DNA from: Chiua virens
Lineage: Eukaryota > Basidiomycota > Agaricomycetes > Boletales > Boletaceae
DNA length: 64,000 bases
Assembly (NCBI GenBank): GCA_019787685.1
Contig: JAHNUO010000009.1
Coordinates: 310,001-374,000 of the forward strand
Direction: 5' to 3'
Made by a program: the position numbers and the translations under genes. Each line of letters starts with the position of its first letter. Positions within the stretch are counted from its first letter, which is position 1. This document shows, piece by piece, positions 12,248-25,491 of the stretch. Under the pieces are notes generated by a model. It searched no databases, was not told where the DNA came from, and was given only the letters and a program-made list of their open reading frames with translations.

Positions 12248-15200
12248 TTACAAACCACGTGCCTCGAGGCGGCTGCGGAAGATCTTTTGGAAGCCGGGGA
12301 CGTGGTCAAAGTCCATCAAGGTGTAGTGCTGTCCTGGGACGTCGGTGTATGAGGGCTCGCTGCGGCTGAAATCGCCCCATGGCTTGAGTTGCTTGTTCAA
12401 CCAGTCTTCTTTGCTACCGCGGAGCGGGATGGCGTAGAAGACATCGAGGGAAGCTACAGAAGCCAAGTGTAGTCAGCAAAGGTGGTGGATACGGCAAATT
12501 GAAGAGGGTGACTTACAGACTGAGCTGCCGGGTTCGTACGCCTTACCACACTCAATGAGCGAACCTGCAATGTCGACCCAGTGGTCGAGTTTCTCAGGGG
12601 TGAGCTGGAGCTCGATGAGACGCTCCGGGGGTGCCAGCTTCCAGACGATGTCGAGCTGCTCCTTGCGGGTGAGAGGCCTCAAAGATGGAGCGAGGTCGTT
12701 GGCATCCTGCTTGCTCACGAGACCAAGGAAGTACGACAGGTTGAGCATACCACCCGTCCAGTCAATCTCGTGCATGCGGTCGGCGATGTGAGGGGGAATG
12801 TTGATAAGACCGGTGAACTTGACTTCTTCACCCATAGCTTCGAGGCGCTTGGCAACCTCAAAGGCAACGACACCACCGTATGAGTAGCCGGCAATGGCGT
12901 AGGGTCCGTGGGGCTGAGTGCGCCTGACTGCGGCGGCGTACGAAGAGACCATCTCGTCCATCGAACCGAAGAAGGGGTGACCAGGTTCGAAGCCCCGCGC
13001 ACGGAATGCGTAGAAAGGCCGCTCGTTCTGGAAGTACTTGGCGAGGTTGACGAAGATGAGAACTTCGCCGACACCCGGGTGGACCATGAAGATGGGGGTC
13101 TTGTTACCGGTCAGGTTGAGGGGGACAATAGGATCGTATTCCTCGGTGCTTGCGTCCTTGGAGATCAAGGAGTCGACATACTTGGCGAGGCTGGAAACGA
13201 TGGGGTTCTTCAGGATCTGGATCGTTGGGATCTCAGGCAACTCGAATGCAGCCTCTCCATCGCGTTTGAGTCTGATCACGTCAATGGAAGTACCGCCGAG
13301 CTCGAAGAAGTTCTCGCTGGCAGAGATGTCGCTCACGTTGAGATTGAAGATGTCCGCGTAAATGCGAGCCAAGGTCTTCTCAGTCTCAGTAGAGGGTACA
13401 ACGAAGCTAGCGCCACGAGCGACGGCCAACAGCTCCTCGGCGCGAGCGATGTGCTTGGCGAGACCACCCTGCTTGAATTGGTTGATAAGCCGAGCCCTCG
13501 AGAGCTTCCCGAGGGTTGTCTTTTCCATCTGATCAGCGGGAACGGGGATGATGATTTGCGGTGGGAGGGTGATCATCTTGACGGAGATGTCGCGGAGAGC
13601 ACGGTGAGTAGCAAAAAGTTTTGCAGGAGCATCCTCGCTCTTGAGGTCGAAGGTTGGCGCGTAGAAAACGACGAAGCCTTCAGTCTCCTGACCCGGGGCA
13701 CGATAAGGCGCGGCGGCGAGGAACGAGTGGATGACACCCTCGACGGTCTGGAGGTGAGTCTCAAGCTCGGGGATACCGTACGAAACACCGTGAACAATGA
13801 CAGTGTCCTTGATACGGCCACTGAGTCTCATCTTGCCGTCCTCGATGATACCGACATCACCGGTGCGGTACCAGCCACCCTCGACAAAGCTGGAAGAGGT
13901 TGCTTCGGGGTTGTTGTAGTACCGCACGAAGATCATTGGGCCGCGGACTTGAAGTTCTCCGCTCTGACCATCGGGACGAAGTGTGGCACCGTCCTCGGGA
14001 TCTACGATGCGCATCTCACACCCGGAAATGGGCTTGCCGAGCTCCAAAAACTCGTACCCGGGAGGTGTGACCAAGACGTTGATAGGGTCATAGACGCACC
14101 CAGCGCTATGCACAAGTCCAGTCAGAATGCAAATACTTGAACGCGCATATCAACTTACCAAGTCTCTGTCATACCGAAACCAGCAGAAATGACGAATGAG
14201 GCATCGCCATTCTTCGCAAGGTTTTTCAAGGTCTTGTGGAAAGCAACGGCAGTGCTACTGACAACCGCTTCACCGCCACTGTTGACGCGTCTGAGAGAAG
14301 AGAGGTTGAATTGACCGAATAACTCAGTGCGCTTTTCGAGGTCACGCGTAAGCTTAGCAAGCAAGAAGTTTGGTGCAAATGCGACCTCAATGGACTGAGT
14401 GGGGATGAGGTGGTGAGAATGCGAAGTTGGGAATATAATTATTGATTACAAACCTTTTCTTCGATCAGACGGAGGTACCTCAGGGGGTCTGAGAGGATAG
14501 CAGATGCGTGAACGTGCAATTGGGAAGCACCGTACAAGAGGGGGGTGATGTGCATCTCGAGGGATCCAGCGACGTGGTCAAATCCGACCCCTGATAAACC
14601 GTTAGTATGGCAACGCTTCACAGGGCAGTCCTAGTACTCACAGTTCATGACCTTGGATTGAGGAGTAAGGCCATAGTTTTGGCCCTTCGCGTAGCATGCG
14701 GCAATGATGGAGCTGTGCGTGTGCACGACGGCCTTGGAGAATCCGGTAGAACCAGAAGTCAGGAAGAGAATTGCTTCGTCGTCAGGCTTGGGTTGGTGGA
14801 CGGCAAAGTCCGCAAGAACCAGTGTCTGAGCTGCAGCCTTCAACTCAGAGAACAAGTGGATGTCGAGACCAGAGATCGACCGCACTTGCTCAGCGCCGCT
14901 CTCGTTCGTCAACCAGGTGGCTGAAGAGAAGAGGTTTTTGATGTGAGCAACGTGGCCCTCCTTGTGAGCCTGCTGAGCGCTCAAGGCGGGCTGCAAGCAA
15001 GGCACGTAACCAGCGAGAAGACAGGCCCAGATAGCAGCCATGTTGTCCTCATGCTCGGTTAGGTAGACGACGACGACTGAGCCAACGGGCTTGCCCCAGG
15101 CACGGAGAGCCTTTGAGAGACAGACGACGTTTTGAGCGAATTGGCTAAAGGTTTTGGTCTGGATAGAAGAGTCGTGGGCAGACGAAGTGATAAAGCTGAG

Positions 15201-15293
15201 CTCGTGGCTAGGGTACTGAGAGACAGCCTGAGAAAGGACATGGAGCAAAGTCGCTGGGAGCGAAGCAGGAGAAGAAACTGCGACGGAAGCCAT
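12248..15293 (-). CDS. NRPS-like A-T-TE enzyme, atromentin/quinone-synthetase-like
   Basis: Predicted about 925 residues in the order adenylation, thiolation, thioesterase, with no condensation domain. The adenylation part starts at the N-terminus; FLTSGSTGFSKAVVHTH lies near residues 177-193, and SGFGMTETW-type, YRTGDVG and the GKLSRA lysine motif follow. The carrier domain has ENFFELGGTSIDVI with the phosphopantetheine serine in GGTS. The thioesterase has PIFMVHPGVGEV and the nucleophile motif IAGYSYGGVVAFEVA, and the protein ends RSRLEARGL. In characterised basidiomycetes this architecture condenses two aryl pyruvates (for example 4-hydroxyphenylpyruvate to atromentin). The aromatic aminotransferase and reductases nearby fit such a cluster. 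The exact product cannot be told from sequence. Four to five short introns; the start at 15293 begins MASVAVSSPASLP. A relic of its 3' end lies at 8.6 kb. Confidence 0.9.
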
Positions 15294-18200
15294 TGATAAT
15301 AATGATAGATGTATGCGAGAGTAAGTTGAGTGATCGAGAGCTGAAGTGTCTAGAAGATGCGTCTAGGAGAGGAGAGAACTTGAGTGTGATTGTGAAATCT
15401 GCTCGAACTACCCATCTTTTATATGGCATGGGAGACGGATGACCTCTATGATGGAAGCCGGTGAACGCGCGCATGGCGGTGTAATAGACTGACTTCAAAA
15501 TCAAAACGAAGTGAGAAAAGGGTAGGTTACGTGACAAACATACATGGGTCAAGCTTCCGCTCAGGCTCCGTAAGTAATGCGATGCCGATCGGGGATCGGA
15601 AGCACAAGATGCAGCGATACAGCACGGCCGTACTCGTGGTACCGCTTGCTTCGGGGCGCTGTTGAGCAACGGACGATGTTAAGGTGGCCAAAACCCTAAA
15701 GCTGTCGAGCCAAGTAGACATGACTAACCCGCAATAGCAAATGATGGCGATGAAGTTGAACAAGGGAAACGGTTCGCCGATCTGGTGGGATAAGTGAACC
15801 AGCTCGTACGTCGGTGGTACTGATGAACATCGCATTAGCTTCAGCCGGCTGTCATGAAGGTCTGATACCGGGAAGCTCACAAGTCGGTGGATCGCAATAG
15901 GTCCTCCGTTCATACTGGACTTCTCAGCCATCAACTTGTTCCCTAGCGCGGGGCAGACATTCGCCGATGATGCCGTCGTTAACGTTCCATATTCAATTTC
16001 TGGCGGTTCGGTCACGTTCCACAACTCCCCGGTGGTCTCCGGCCCGTTCGACGGTCGACGTTCAATCAAGCTCAAGCTCAAGTTTCAGTGTTCTTTCAAA
16101 TTTCGTAGGTGGAGCTCCCGTGTGTATATGCATTTGGATACATGTTCAGGCGGGCTACGGGTGGCAGCGGAACCCTCGCAGCAAGTCAAATTCCGTGCTA
16201 AACCCACACCCACTGCCAAGACATGACAGTACTTATCACACGACAGTTCCTACTCCCAAGTCTTGGCATGGCAAATTCTGACCACGAAACCATTGAAGAC
16301 GACGACTAGATACTAGATACCTGGCACATAGTGACATTGCTAGACATAAGAAAACCCACGAGACTGCGTCGGACACAATATCGCCTCAAACTTTGGATTT
16401 AGCCTGGTTCCATTCGCATGTCAGCACAGCTTCGACAACGAACGTCTCGCTCACTGACAAAGTGAGTCGTTCAAATTCTTACTCGACGGTTTAAAGGTCG
16501 ACTTATAATTAAGTAAGCTAAGTGACAATTTTTCAGAATCGATTCGAGTCACCGCCACGCAGTGCAGCTAGCATTAAATATCCGGAAGGAACTTTGATTA
16601 GCGGAATACATCATCTAGCACGTGTTCACTAGTCCCACTGGTTCGTTCAAGGCTCATTCAAATGTCGCGTCGCAATGATGACGCCTCGTTTACGATATTG
16701 GTTGCTTATCGAGACATACGCGGACAGCATATCGAGATGCATACGGCGTAAGCAGCCACATTGCCATATCGCCAACATGTTGGGGGATTAGTGATCGTTC
16801 GTCCGCTTCGCAATCTTTATGAGCGCAACAAATGGCGGACCGACCTCGTGCTTCCGCACAGGTTTGCATGCCGGAATCGCGACATCCTGGTGCGCGCGCA
16901 CTACTCCGCAGCTGCAGATACCCAGATACTCACAATGTCCGCAGAACCCCGCCCCAGGCCTATGTACTACTCTGCTTGGCTAGGATATGAATCGCTGGTT
17001 ACGCGGCGCTACGTCGTATCGTACTTTTTAGTTTTGCAGGTATAATCTTGCGGGATATTAAATTCAACCTGTACCTAGAGTGTCTCACGGTTAATCGTAC
17101 GATAGACTCGTGAAGTCCCGAACTGAATTCAACGGGCGACGATCTCTTGCCGATTATCATTCCGTTATTCCAGTAGGCTGTGTAGACCGCATGGTGGTAT
17201 GTATTTGTCTGTTACTTTGCTGACCATGACAACTGAGATAACAACCTAACAAATCAGCCCTACCGATGGATCGGAATCATCGAATACGTCACAGTTCTGG
17301 CATCCCTAGCATGTGAGTTACCTAGACCATTACTCCAGTCAACCAGTGACGGAATATACCATCATTCATGATGAGATCAGTGCTCGGGGTTGTTCGAGAA
17401 CCCAGATCCCAATTTTTAAACATTGAAAATTGACACTGAGCCGATTCAGATGAGGTCCTTTACTGGTGACCACTGGACTGGATCATTATGTCTCTGTCGA
17501 TAAACGAGCTAATTGCTCGTTGAGCCTACGTTGCCCATCATCATGTCAGAGAAATTATTGTGTTGTTAAGGAGACCTAGTGGCATCACAACATATATACA
17601 AACGGTATTGGTCAAATGACGCATACAAGACTTTACCCCGATTATGGATCACGATGGGAATTCGTTTTCGTTCTCGAGTGTTTCCGGAACTCACAGTGAA
17701 AATTCGAAGTTAATATAAGGCGATTGTATGGTTGCCGGCCATCACAAGTCAATTTAGCAGCAATAATACGTCTGCACGTACTGGCATAACGCACGAGAGC
17801 TATCCTTTACTCCCTGTCTCCGTCGGTGCCATCTACCCAATGGCCCTGAACGCGAAGTCAGTGATCTACGATCTACTTACCCGTACTTACTGCGGTCCGG
17901 GGATTCCAATCCGCCTATCGGATCAAAAATGTGTCAGAATCTGTCGAGTGACGCGAGTCGGACAGGTTACGCGGATGCCCGGCGGTGAGTCTCGCTGTAT
18001 AGCGATTTGGCGTGATGACAGCTCATTGATGCACCTAACGTAATAAATAATAGCCGTAGAATGCCGTACTCCCACGCGATGCTCGGGTAAGGCGTCGGAG
18101 ATATGCTAGTGGCACATGGCAGTTGTCGGTTTGTGCACTGGCCAGCACACTGCAAAGAAAGAAACCCCCATCAAGTCACCACAGCAATTCGGTCGGGGAT

Positions 18201-18677
18201 TCGCCAAACGGGCCATATTGTTCTATCTCCAAGTTATCTGACTCTAAATCCGCTACGGTCAAGAAATCGAAGCGTACGTGCATTGGGTAAGTCGAACATT
18301 CACGAGTCACGGTGTCCTTAGTACAATAGCTCTACGCGCTAGAGTGTGTTTTATAAAAGTTTTACATCACCAGGTTTGAGATACACTGTTGGATCCCGAC
18401 CGGGGACCGAACAACTTTCAAGGGCAGACAGTGCGGATGTTGCATCAAGCCATCATTCGATCTCATTATTTAGCTCCCTCTCGATTCGTCAGCTTATCTC
18501 TGACATTCCAACGCTCACCACGCATCCTTGTCAGCAACTCAGCCTCGTAAGTCGCCGTCTCTTCCCCTTTTGTTTCCATACCCTCGTACTCTTCGGACAT
18601 CTCGCGTCTAACATTGCCTTGTTCATTTATTTGGATATCATAGAAACTATTACCATCTGGGTCGCCGCTATTCAACC
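15294..18677. other. 3.4-kb gene-poor stretch
   Basis: It lies between the divergent synthetase and first reductase. Open frames of up to about 180 codons show no family motif and are probably chance frames. It should contain both promoters. I see no repeat, tRNA or transposon end. Confidence 0.45.
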
Positions 18678-20012
18678 ATGCAAGCGCTTCGATTCGAAAA
18701 GACGGGTTCCTTCGACGAGCTCGCCCTCCGCACCGTCGAGAAACCTTCCATTGCTCCAGGTGAAGCGCTTGTACGTGTAAGAGCCGCAGGTATCAACGGG
18801 GTGAGCCATCTCCGCATTCCTCATTTATTCATCCCTCCCACAAATTTCCTCTATCATCACTACCATCATCACACCCATTTCATAGTACAAGCACGCAGCA
18901 CGCTAACTTAACTTTTTACCTACCCTCCGATCCAATCGTTGATGTGTATCGTGAAATAAGTCCGATGCAGCAGGCATCTTGGGTATCCTCCCTTTTGTCA
19001 CAACCCCACGCACCCCAGGTCGCGACTTCTCGGGAGAGGTTATTGAAGCACTGGATGAGGCGGGTGCGCCCGCCAAGGAATGGATTGGCTCGCACGTCTG
19101 GGGCACTGACGGTAAGAGGGGGTTCACCTCCGATGGCACGTTTGCAGAGTGAGTCTCTTTCAAATTTTGCGTCGATAGAAATTGCCGCGCGTGTTTGTTC
19201 TGACCTGATTCCTTCTCGCTCCATTTCATGCTTGGATCAGATTCGTCAAGGTCCCGTTGTCCTTGTTGAGTCGCAAGCCAGAGAGGCTCAGTCATGTCGA
19301 GGCAGCGAGCATAACGCTTCAATGGCTTTGCGCATGGATCACGGTCGATACACTCGCGAACGTTAAAAAGGGTGACAATGTCATCATTATTGGTAAGGTC
19401 ACTTTTTCACCTTCCGGACTGTATCTTGATGTCCTGACTGTTATCATGTTCTATTTTTATCTGTCAGGTGCTCGCGGTGGGATTGGTTCTGCTGTCGCAC
19501 AACTGTGTCACGACCGGGGCGCACGTATATTCGGCACCTATTCCTCTCTCGCCAAAGTCTCTCCCCCACCATATATCCATCCCATTGAGCTCTCGTCCAA
19601 CACTGCCATCCGTGACACCATCGCACAACACGGCTTGCACAACAAGGTTGACGTTCTGCTCGACTGTGCAGGTTACGATCAGCCGTTCAACGACGCCGTC
19701 TTGACCATGGTCCCTGATGGCACTGGACGCGTAGTCGTAATGGCCGTGCATGCCAAAGATGGGTTGTTCCCTGTCAACTTGCGCGCATTTTATACCAAGT
19801 CCTTGACGCTCAAGGGGATGAGCTCGAGCATTTTGGATGCGCCACAGGTCAAGACATTCTTGGACTGGCTCGCTGGAAAAATCGACAGTGGGGCATTCCA
19901 GGGACCACAGTCGACTAATACGGTAGATCTCCAGGATATGGGTGCGGTGACCGGTGCACTCAAGGAGATCTTGACGCGTTCTTCGCACGCACGTTCGGTC
20001 ATCGTCCCTTGA
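18678..20012 (+). CDS. MDR-family quinone oxidoreductase / alcohol dehydrogenase-like, copy 1
   Basis: About 330 residues in four to five exons. It begins MQALRFEKTGSFDEL and continues with the medium-chain reductase pattern: SDAAGILG after the first intron, TPGRDFSGEV, EFVKVP, KPERLSHVEAAS, then the nucleotide-binding GARGGIGSAVAQLC and DVLLDCAG, ending ARSVIVP. I see no structural-zinc cysteine cluster, so a zinc-free NAD(P)H quinone-reductase-like type is likely. Known atromentin clusters carry an alcohol-dehydrogenase-like gene beside the synthetase and aminotransferase, so the context fits. Its first intron is unusually long. It is a tandem paralogue of 21286-22568. A dead MFS fragment follows it downstream, as the intact MFS gene follows copy 2. 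Confidence 0.85.
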
Positions 20013-20339
20013 AAGTAACTCTGGGCGAACGACACATCGGATTAATGACCCACGTTTGAGACGGAGTTTCTGCGAAGAGGTTGTTCCATAGGAGACTTTT
20101 GTTTGTGGAACGATATGTACACGGTTTCATGAAAATAACGTGTTCACATGGTGACCATGTTCGGATATATTTCTAGTTAAGTCGAGTGGTGTTACTGAAA
20201 TGCTATCATCCGTCAGGTCACTTGCAGTTCTTTTCGCTGCTTCAGACAGCACGGGGAAGTTTCATCGAGATCTCGCGCGCTTTAAACTACCGAAGTTTGT
20301 GTTGCATGTGCCTGAATGAGAAACGGGTCATCGGACGCA

Positions 20340-20745
20340 ATAACTAATGGGCAGCAAGCAAACCGGCTCATACCATCAGGGTAGCTCCAAGGATCGTCAA
20401 ACACCGGTACGGTCTAACTAATCACCGCAAATGTTAATAGATGGCCGGCACACCTATCTAATCAACACCGGAGACGAAAAGAGAATTTACTCACCGAATT
20501 GACGATGATACACTGTTGATCGCAGTCATGCTTTCAGTGATAGGATCTAGTTCAACGGGGAGCGTCAAGATTGTGCCAGTTGTGGGGCGGTTGAGCGTGA
20601 ATGTTTGAACACCTAGACCATCCCTGCGGTGCGGTCCGTTGGCAGGTCCGCATGCAACGTGTTCCAATGTAGGAATGCGTGGATGTTTTTGTTTCGGGTC
20701 AGTGCTCAGGGTGCGAGCAAAAGGAAAGTGGAAGTCGGGAAGTCG
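20340..20745 (-). pseudogene. Relic of the 3' end of the DHA2 MFS transporter
   Basis: The stretch aligns by eye with about 23045-23490, the last exons and last intron of the intact MFS gene. Shared blocks in the same order include agcaagcaaacc, gatcgtcaaacacc, gatcgcagtca with cagtgat, and a tgcggtccg block followed by cgtcagtgtttgg-like sequence. Indels and stops destroy the frame. Its place right after reductase copy 1 mirrors the place of the intact MFS gene after reductase copy 2. Confidence 0.75.
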
Positions 20746-21285
20746 GTGTATGTTTGGGGGTGACACCTGCGGCGAACTTGCAGCTCGGAGTCTCGGACAC
20801 ACTGCCAGTGCCAGCACGTCAGAAATGGAACGGTGTTCTGAGATGAGTCTCAACAGATCCAATTCTCATGGAAGCCCGTCAACAGGAAGAATTGCCCATG
20901 CGACCACTGCCAAGCTGCAGGTCGATCTTTTCCTGATGGGTTGGATTGAACTTGAACGTTTGAACGTTTGAACAATCATACTATCTCCGACAGAGACGGG
21001 AAGATGTGTTTGGTGGTAAACAGACTAGCCGAACCAGTGGCATCACTCATCCATTCAACTCCGCTTGAAATTGTCACTCTTGTGGACCAGGGAAAGGACG
21101 TGCTCGGAATTCGGATGGACGAAGGGTTATCATAAAGCATCTGTGGAGATTTTTCTTGATTTCTTTGAAGCTGAATACAATAAACTTCTTCGCTACCATT
21201 TGCTACAAAGTTATTCCGAAGGCTTAGCCAAGTACTAGTACTTGGAGAAGGTCTGAATATTTGAATCATTGCCATCTGGGTTGTC
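20746..21285. other. Spacer before reductase copy 2
   Basis: No gene is seen. A short direct repeat of gaacgttt lies around 20952-20970. The last bases before 21286 (catctgggt followed by the ATG) resemble those before copy 1, placing a duplication edge upstream of the start codon. Confidence 0.4.
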
Positions 21286-22568
21286 ATGCAAGCACTTCGA
21301 TTCGAAAAGACGGGTTCCTTTCACGAGCTCGCCCTCTGTACCGTTGAGAAACCTTTCATTGCGCCGGGCGACGCGCTTGTCCGTGTAAAAGCCGCAGGCG
21401 TTAACGGGGTGAGCCATCTTACCCTACATACTATCAATTGAGTCAAGCTTGCAGAACACTGACCATTCATTCAACTTTACAATGTGTCTCGGGAATCATT
21501 AATCGATTAATCAAGTCCGATGCTGCTGGCATCTTGGGCATTCTCCCTTTCGTCACAACACCGCGCACCCCTGGCGGCGATTTCTCGGGGGAGGTCGTCG
21601 ATGCGCTGGATGATGCGGGTGCGTCCGCTAAACAATGGATTGGCGAACACGTCTGGGGTACTGGTGGCAAGCGAGGATTCGCGTCTGACGGTACATTTGC
21701 ACAGTGAGTCTCGGTTCAGATGACCGTGTGGATGCGAATTGCTTCCGCTACGCGTTTCTGTTCTAAAGTACTGCTCTCTTCCCTTGTTCCGATCAGGTTT
21801 GTTAAACTTCCCTTGGCCGCGTTGAGTCGCAAGCCAGAGCGGCTCAGTCATGTCGAGGCAGCGAGCATGACACTCCAATGGCTCTGCGCATGGATCACAG
21901 TCAACACGCTCGCCAACGTCAAAAAGGACGACAATGTTATCATTATCGGTGAGGTCACTTTTCATCTCCCCGCATCGTCCCTTGATGTCCTGACTGTCGT
22001 GGCGTTCTGTTTTTATCAAACAGGCGCTCGCGGTGGTATCGGTTCCGCTGCCGCACAAGTGTGCCGCGACCGGGGCGCCCGCATATTCGGTACCTACTCC
22101 TCCCTTGCCACAGTCTCTCCCCCACCATATGTCACCCCGATCGAGCTCTCGTCCAACACCGCCATTCGCGACGCCATTGCACAACATGGCCTGTACAACA
22201 AGATCGACGTTCTGCTCGACTGTGCAGGCTTCGACCAGCCATTCAACGACGCCGTCTTAACCATGATCCCCAACGGCACCGGGCGCGTGGTTGTGATGGC
22301 TGTGCATGCCAAGGACGGGTTGTTCCCTGTTGACCTGCGAGCGTTTTATACCAAGTCATTGACGCTCAAAGGGCTGACTCCCAACATCCTCGACGAGGTG
22401 GAGATCAAAGCGGTTTTAGACTGGATCGCTGATAAGATCGATAACGGGGAGTTCAAGGGGCCACACGCGGTGAATACGGTGGATATCAAAGACATGGGAG
22501 CGGTGACGGGAGCATTAACGGAAGCCTTGACACATTCCGTACCCGTCCGTTCTGTCATTCTCCCTTGA
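21286..22568 (+). CDS. MDR-family quinone oxidoreductase / alcohol dehydrogenase-like, copy 2
   Basis: Closely similar to 18678-20012 along its whole length, with the same exon pattern. Landmarks are MQALRFEKTGSFHEL, SDAAGILGILPF, TPGGDFSGEVV, FVKLPLAALSRKPERLS, ARGGIGSAAAQVC, DVLLDCAGFDQPF and the C-terminus VRSVILP. The reading frame is intact in all exons. The Rossmann glycines and catalytic core are preserved, so both copies may be active. It lies about 0.5 kb from the 3' end of the convergent MFS gene. Probable role: NAD(P)H-dependent reduction of a quinone or related carbonyl. The link to the pigment-like pathway is from context only. Confidence 0.85.
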
Positions 22569-23064
22569 CAGATAGGCTTGCGTCATGTCTAAATGTGGTT
22601 GCTCATTAATTAACGTGTCGGCCCCAATAGTTTTGTGCAATTGATGCTCTGTATCTGCATGTTCAGGGTTATCCAGAGTGTTTGAATTTGTTGCGTATGC
22701 GATCTACTCGGTTTGGCGAAAGGACTTCTACTGTACAATGTATTCTAAGCTCATTCTGAGCAACCACTTGTTAATCACGCTGTGATCGCATTCGACGCCA
22801 ATGCCGCGGCTCGATCTGGCTGTTTTCATCACGTTGCGTATAATATGTTCCGGGGTGCAATCTCACCTCCTCTTCTTAAAACGTCTCTTTGAGGACAAGG
22901 ATAGGGTTAATTGCCGTTTTTGTCGCTGGCCGCACGCTCAAGCTGCGGGAGAGCATCGCCAAGGTTTTGATCACGTGAACCTTGCTTTATACTACCGAGA
23001 TTGACGTTTCTGGACATCGTGTGTCAGGTGTTCCCATCGGACATCCGGAAGCAAGCAAACCACC

Positions 23065-25491
23065 TCACCTCATCAACGCAGCACCAACGATCGTCAAACA
23101 CCCCGCTGGAACGGCCGTGACAAAGACGCAGTCCAACTAGGCACCGGAAATGTTTATAGATGGGCGAGATACGGATCCGAGAATACCGGTGACGAAACAG
23201 AGATTAAATCTAAGCCAAAAAGAGGAAAGGCGAGGTTTACCTACCGATTTGATGTACGCGTGGATGACGCCAGGCCGGGCTGCCAATGACACTGCGGTGT
23301 AGATCGCAGTCACGTTCTCAGTGATCGGACCTGGGTCGACGTTGGGAGCGTACAGCGATAGATTGTGGCGCAGTTGATCGTTGAAGACCACGCCTGCGCT
23401 GCGGTCCGCCATGTCCATATGTTTATATGTAACATTTTTGAGTGTAAGTGAGCATGCGTGTTATTCGCGTCAGTGTTTGGACTGCGCACAAGAGGAAAGA
23501 ATAGCGCTGTGTGCGTTTTGGGGGATACGTACATGGTTATACCGATGAAACCACCGAGGATTTGCATGAAGGTGGCGATGGCGTTGCACACGGACATCGA
23601 TTCTGGATCGGAATCAGCTTGAACTGCGGAAGGCCCCGGCGACAGGACACATCGATGAGATCAATATAATTGCTTCTGTAGCCCAGGACTCACGTGCTAC
23701 AAACGCATTCTGGGTGGTCGACCCTGTGAACCTTTAATTCAATACGATGAAACAAGTCCGAGAGGCACCCACCGACGCCGATGCCATACAGGACCTGATA
23801 GATGGCGAGTTTCGACAATGACGTGTTCTCCGTGACAGTGAAAAAAAGGCCACCGGCGATACAACAGAATCTGGTAAACCATTTGTAAGGGAACCTCAAA
23901 TATTTGAAAACGGGACCAATGACTGACACAGGGCCAGCAACGAGAATATTCCAATAGTGCCCAGTCCGCGAGACGATCATGGCGGTGCCTGTCGTAGTTA
24001 CTACCGAGGACAGGAGGAATGGTAACATGTCTATTCCAGAATGAATCGCGTCGTGGTCGTATACGGCTTGATACAACAAGGGGATATAACTTAACCTGGG
24101 TCAGGACGAGATTCTAGTACGGGACTGTAAGCGTACTAGATCAATACCAGGTTGTTGAACATCGAGAAAAACACGACGATGCACGCTCCGATTCTGTGTC
24201 GCGGTCAGTTTTACACATGTGTATCGAACCCGATAGACTTACTGAGAACGTTTTGCGATGACACTTAGAGGTAGAATACCCCTGTCGCCTTTGTGACGCG
24301 CCCATAGAAGCAAGCAGACCAGGAGTACGGCAAATACACATAGGGGCTGCACAAATAAATAAGGAAGAAACCGGAAAGGCAGAGGGGAAGCGACCGTACA
24401 ATGATCACAACAAGCGAGTCCCATCCGTAGCTACTACCCCACGAAAGCGGGAGAATGAGAACCACCATGGCCGCAAGGCAGAGCAAGCAACCTAAGAGTT
24501 CCACAGAGTGAACGTCCGCAGAACCACGTCGGTCGCGTAATTACCTATCCAATCCACTTCAGCGATAGATTTGATCGTTGTGCTTGTTTCCGAGCATCCG
24601 GCCAATGTTCTGTAAAGCGGCAATCTGAAAACGGTAACCAAAGTCGACAAAGCGCCCAGGGGTAGGTTGATATCTGAAAAAAAACCGTAAGTCCGCATCG
24701 ACGAATGACCAAAGACCTCACAGAAGCACCAACGCCCTTGGCATACAAAAAGGGTCAATTCACGTCAGAACTGCTGAGAGTCAAACTACTAACACGAGAG
24801 ATGTGTCGTCAAGGCACCTAGGCCCAGTCCAAAATCAGATATGAGAAGAACGTTACATGATTCATTCTGGAGAGATTATGTACCTCCTAATATGGGTCCC
24901 ACAACGTTCGCGACGCTGTACACCGCGCCTATGGCAGCGAACACAAAAGCTCGATGTCGAATTGCAGTGCACTGTCCGGGGGCAGGAGAAGACAATGTTA
25001 ATATTGAACGTTTGCGCCGATCGACTCACCTTAGCAATGATCGTAAGGGCACAGACACAGATCCCTCCTGCACCGACGCCGGAAAATACACGTCCAAAAA
25101 TGAGAACGTTTACCGATGGCGCTATGCCGCAAAACAGCGAGCCCAACTCGAAGATACTAATGGCAGTCACGTAAACCCTTAAAAGAAGGACGTCTCAGCC
25201 ATGAGTCCGCTGCGAGCGGTAATACCAGCGCAAAGAGTACAGCAATTCCACGCACCATTTTGTTGACAGTATCATCAGCAATTGGCCGAACATCGGCGTG
25301 AATGCCACGATCGTGAGGAGGTATCCTCCAATAATCCACGTCACATCTTGTAGTGCATTGAAATCGGAAACGATCACGGGGAGCGCAGTTGCAACTATAG
25401 TTTGATCAAAGGCGATGAGCGCGATGCTCAACAAGAGTGCAAAGAGGATGACGATGAGCGGTTTCCCAGATATGATGGAACTGTCTTCCAT
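23065..25491 (-). CDS. MFS transporter, DHA2-type drug/metabolite exporter
   Basis: A plasma-membrane or vacuolar efflux pump with many short introns. The start at 25491 gives MEDSSIISGKPLIVILFALL and the first helix with FDQTIVATALPVI, the classic motif-D1-like segment. NVLIFGRVFSGVGAGGIC, FSDINLPLGALSTL, a long middle with GSSYGWDS, and SGIDMLPFLLSSV with IVSRTGHYW follow in family order. After the last intron the C-terminus reads VFVTAVPAGCLTIVGAALMR, then stop at 23065-23067. About 14 membrane segments are expected, though I did not place them all. Its 3' end was copied to 20.3-20.7 kb. Export of a cluster product is a reasonable inference. Confidence 0.8.

Noticed and set aside
12908..14140. 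410-codon open frame on the plus strand
   Set aside because: It is the antisense shadow of the large exon of the A-T-TE synthetase; low-complexity Glu/Asp/Gly/Leu content and no motif.
15527..17045. Several 90-184-codon open frames between the synthetase and reductase 1
   Set aside because: No recognisable domain, overlapping on both strands, no consistent exon chain.
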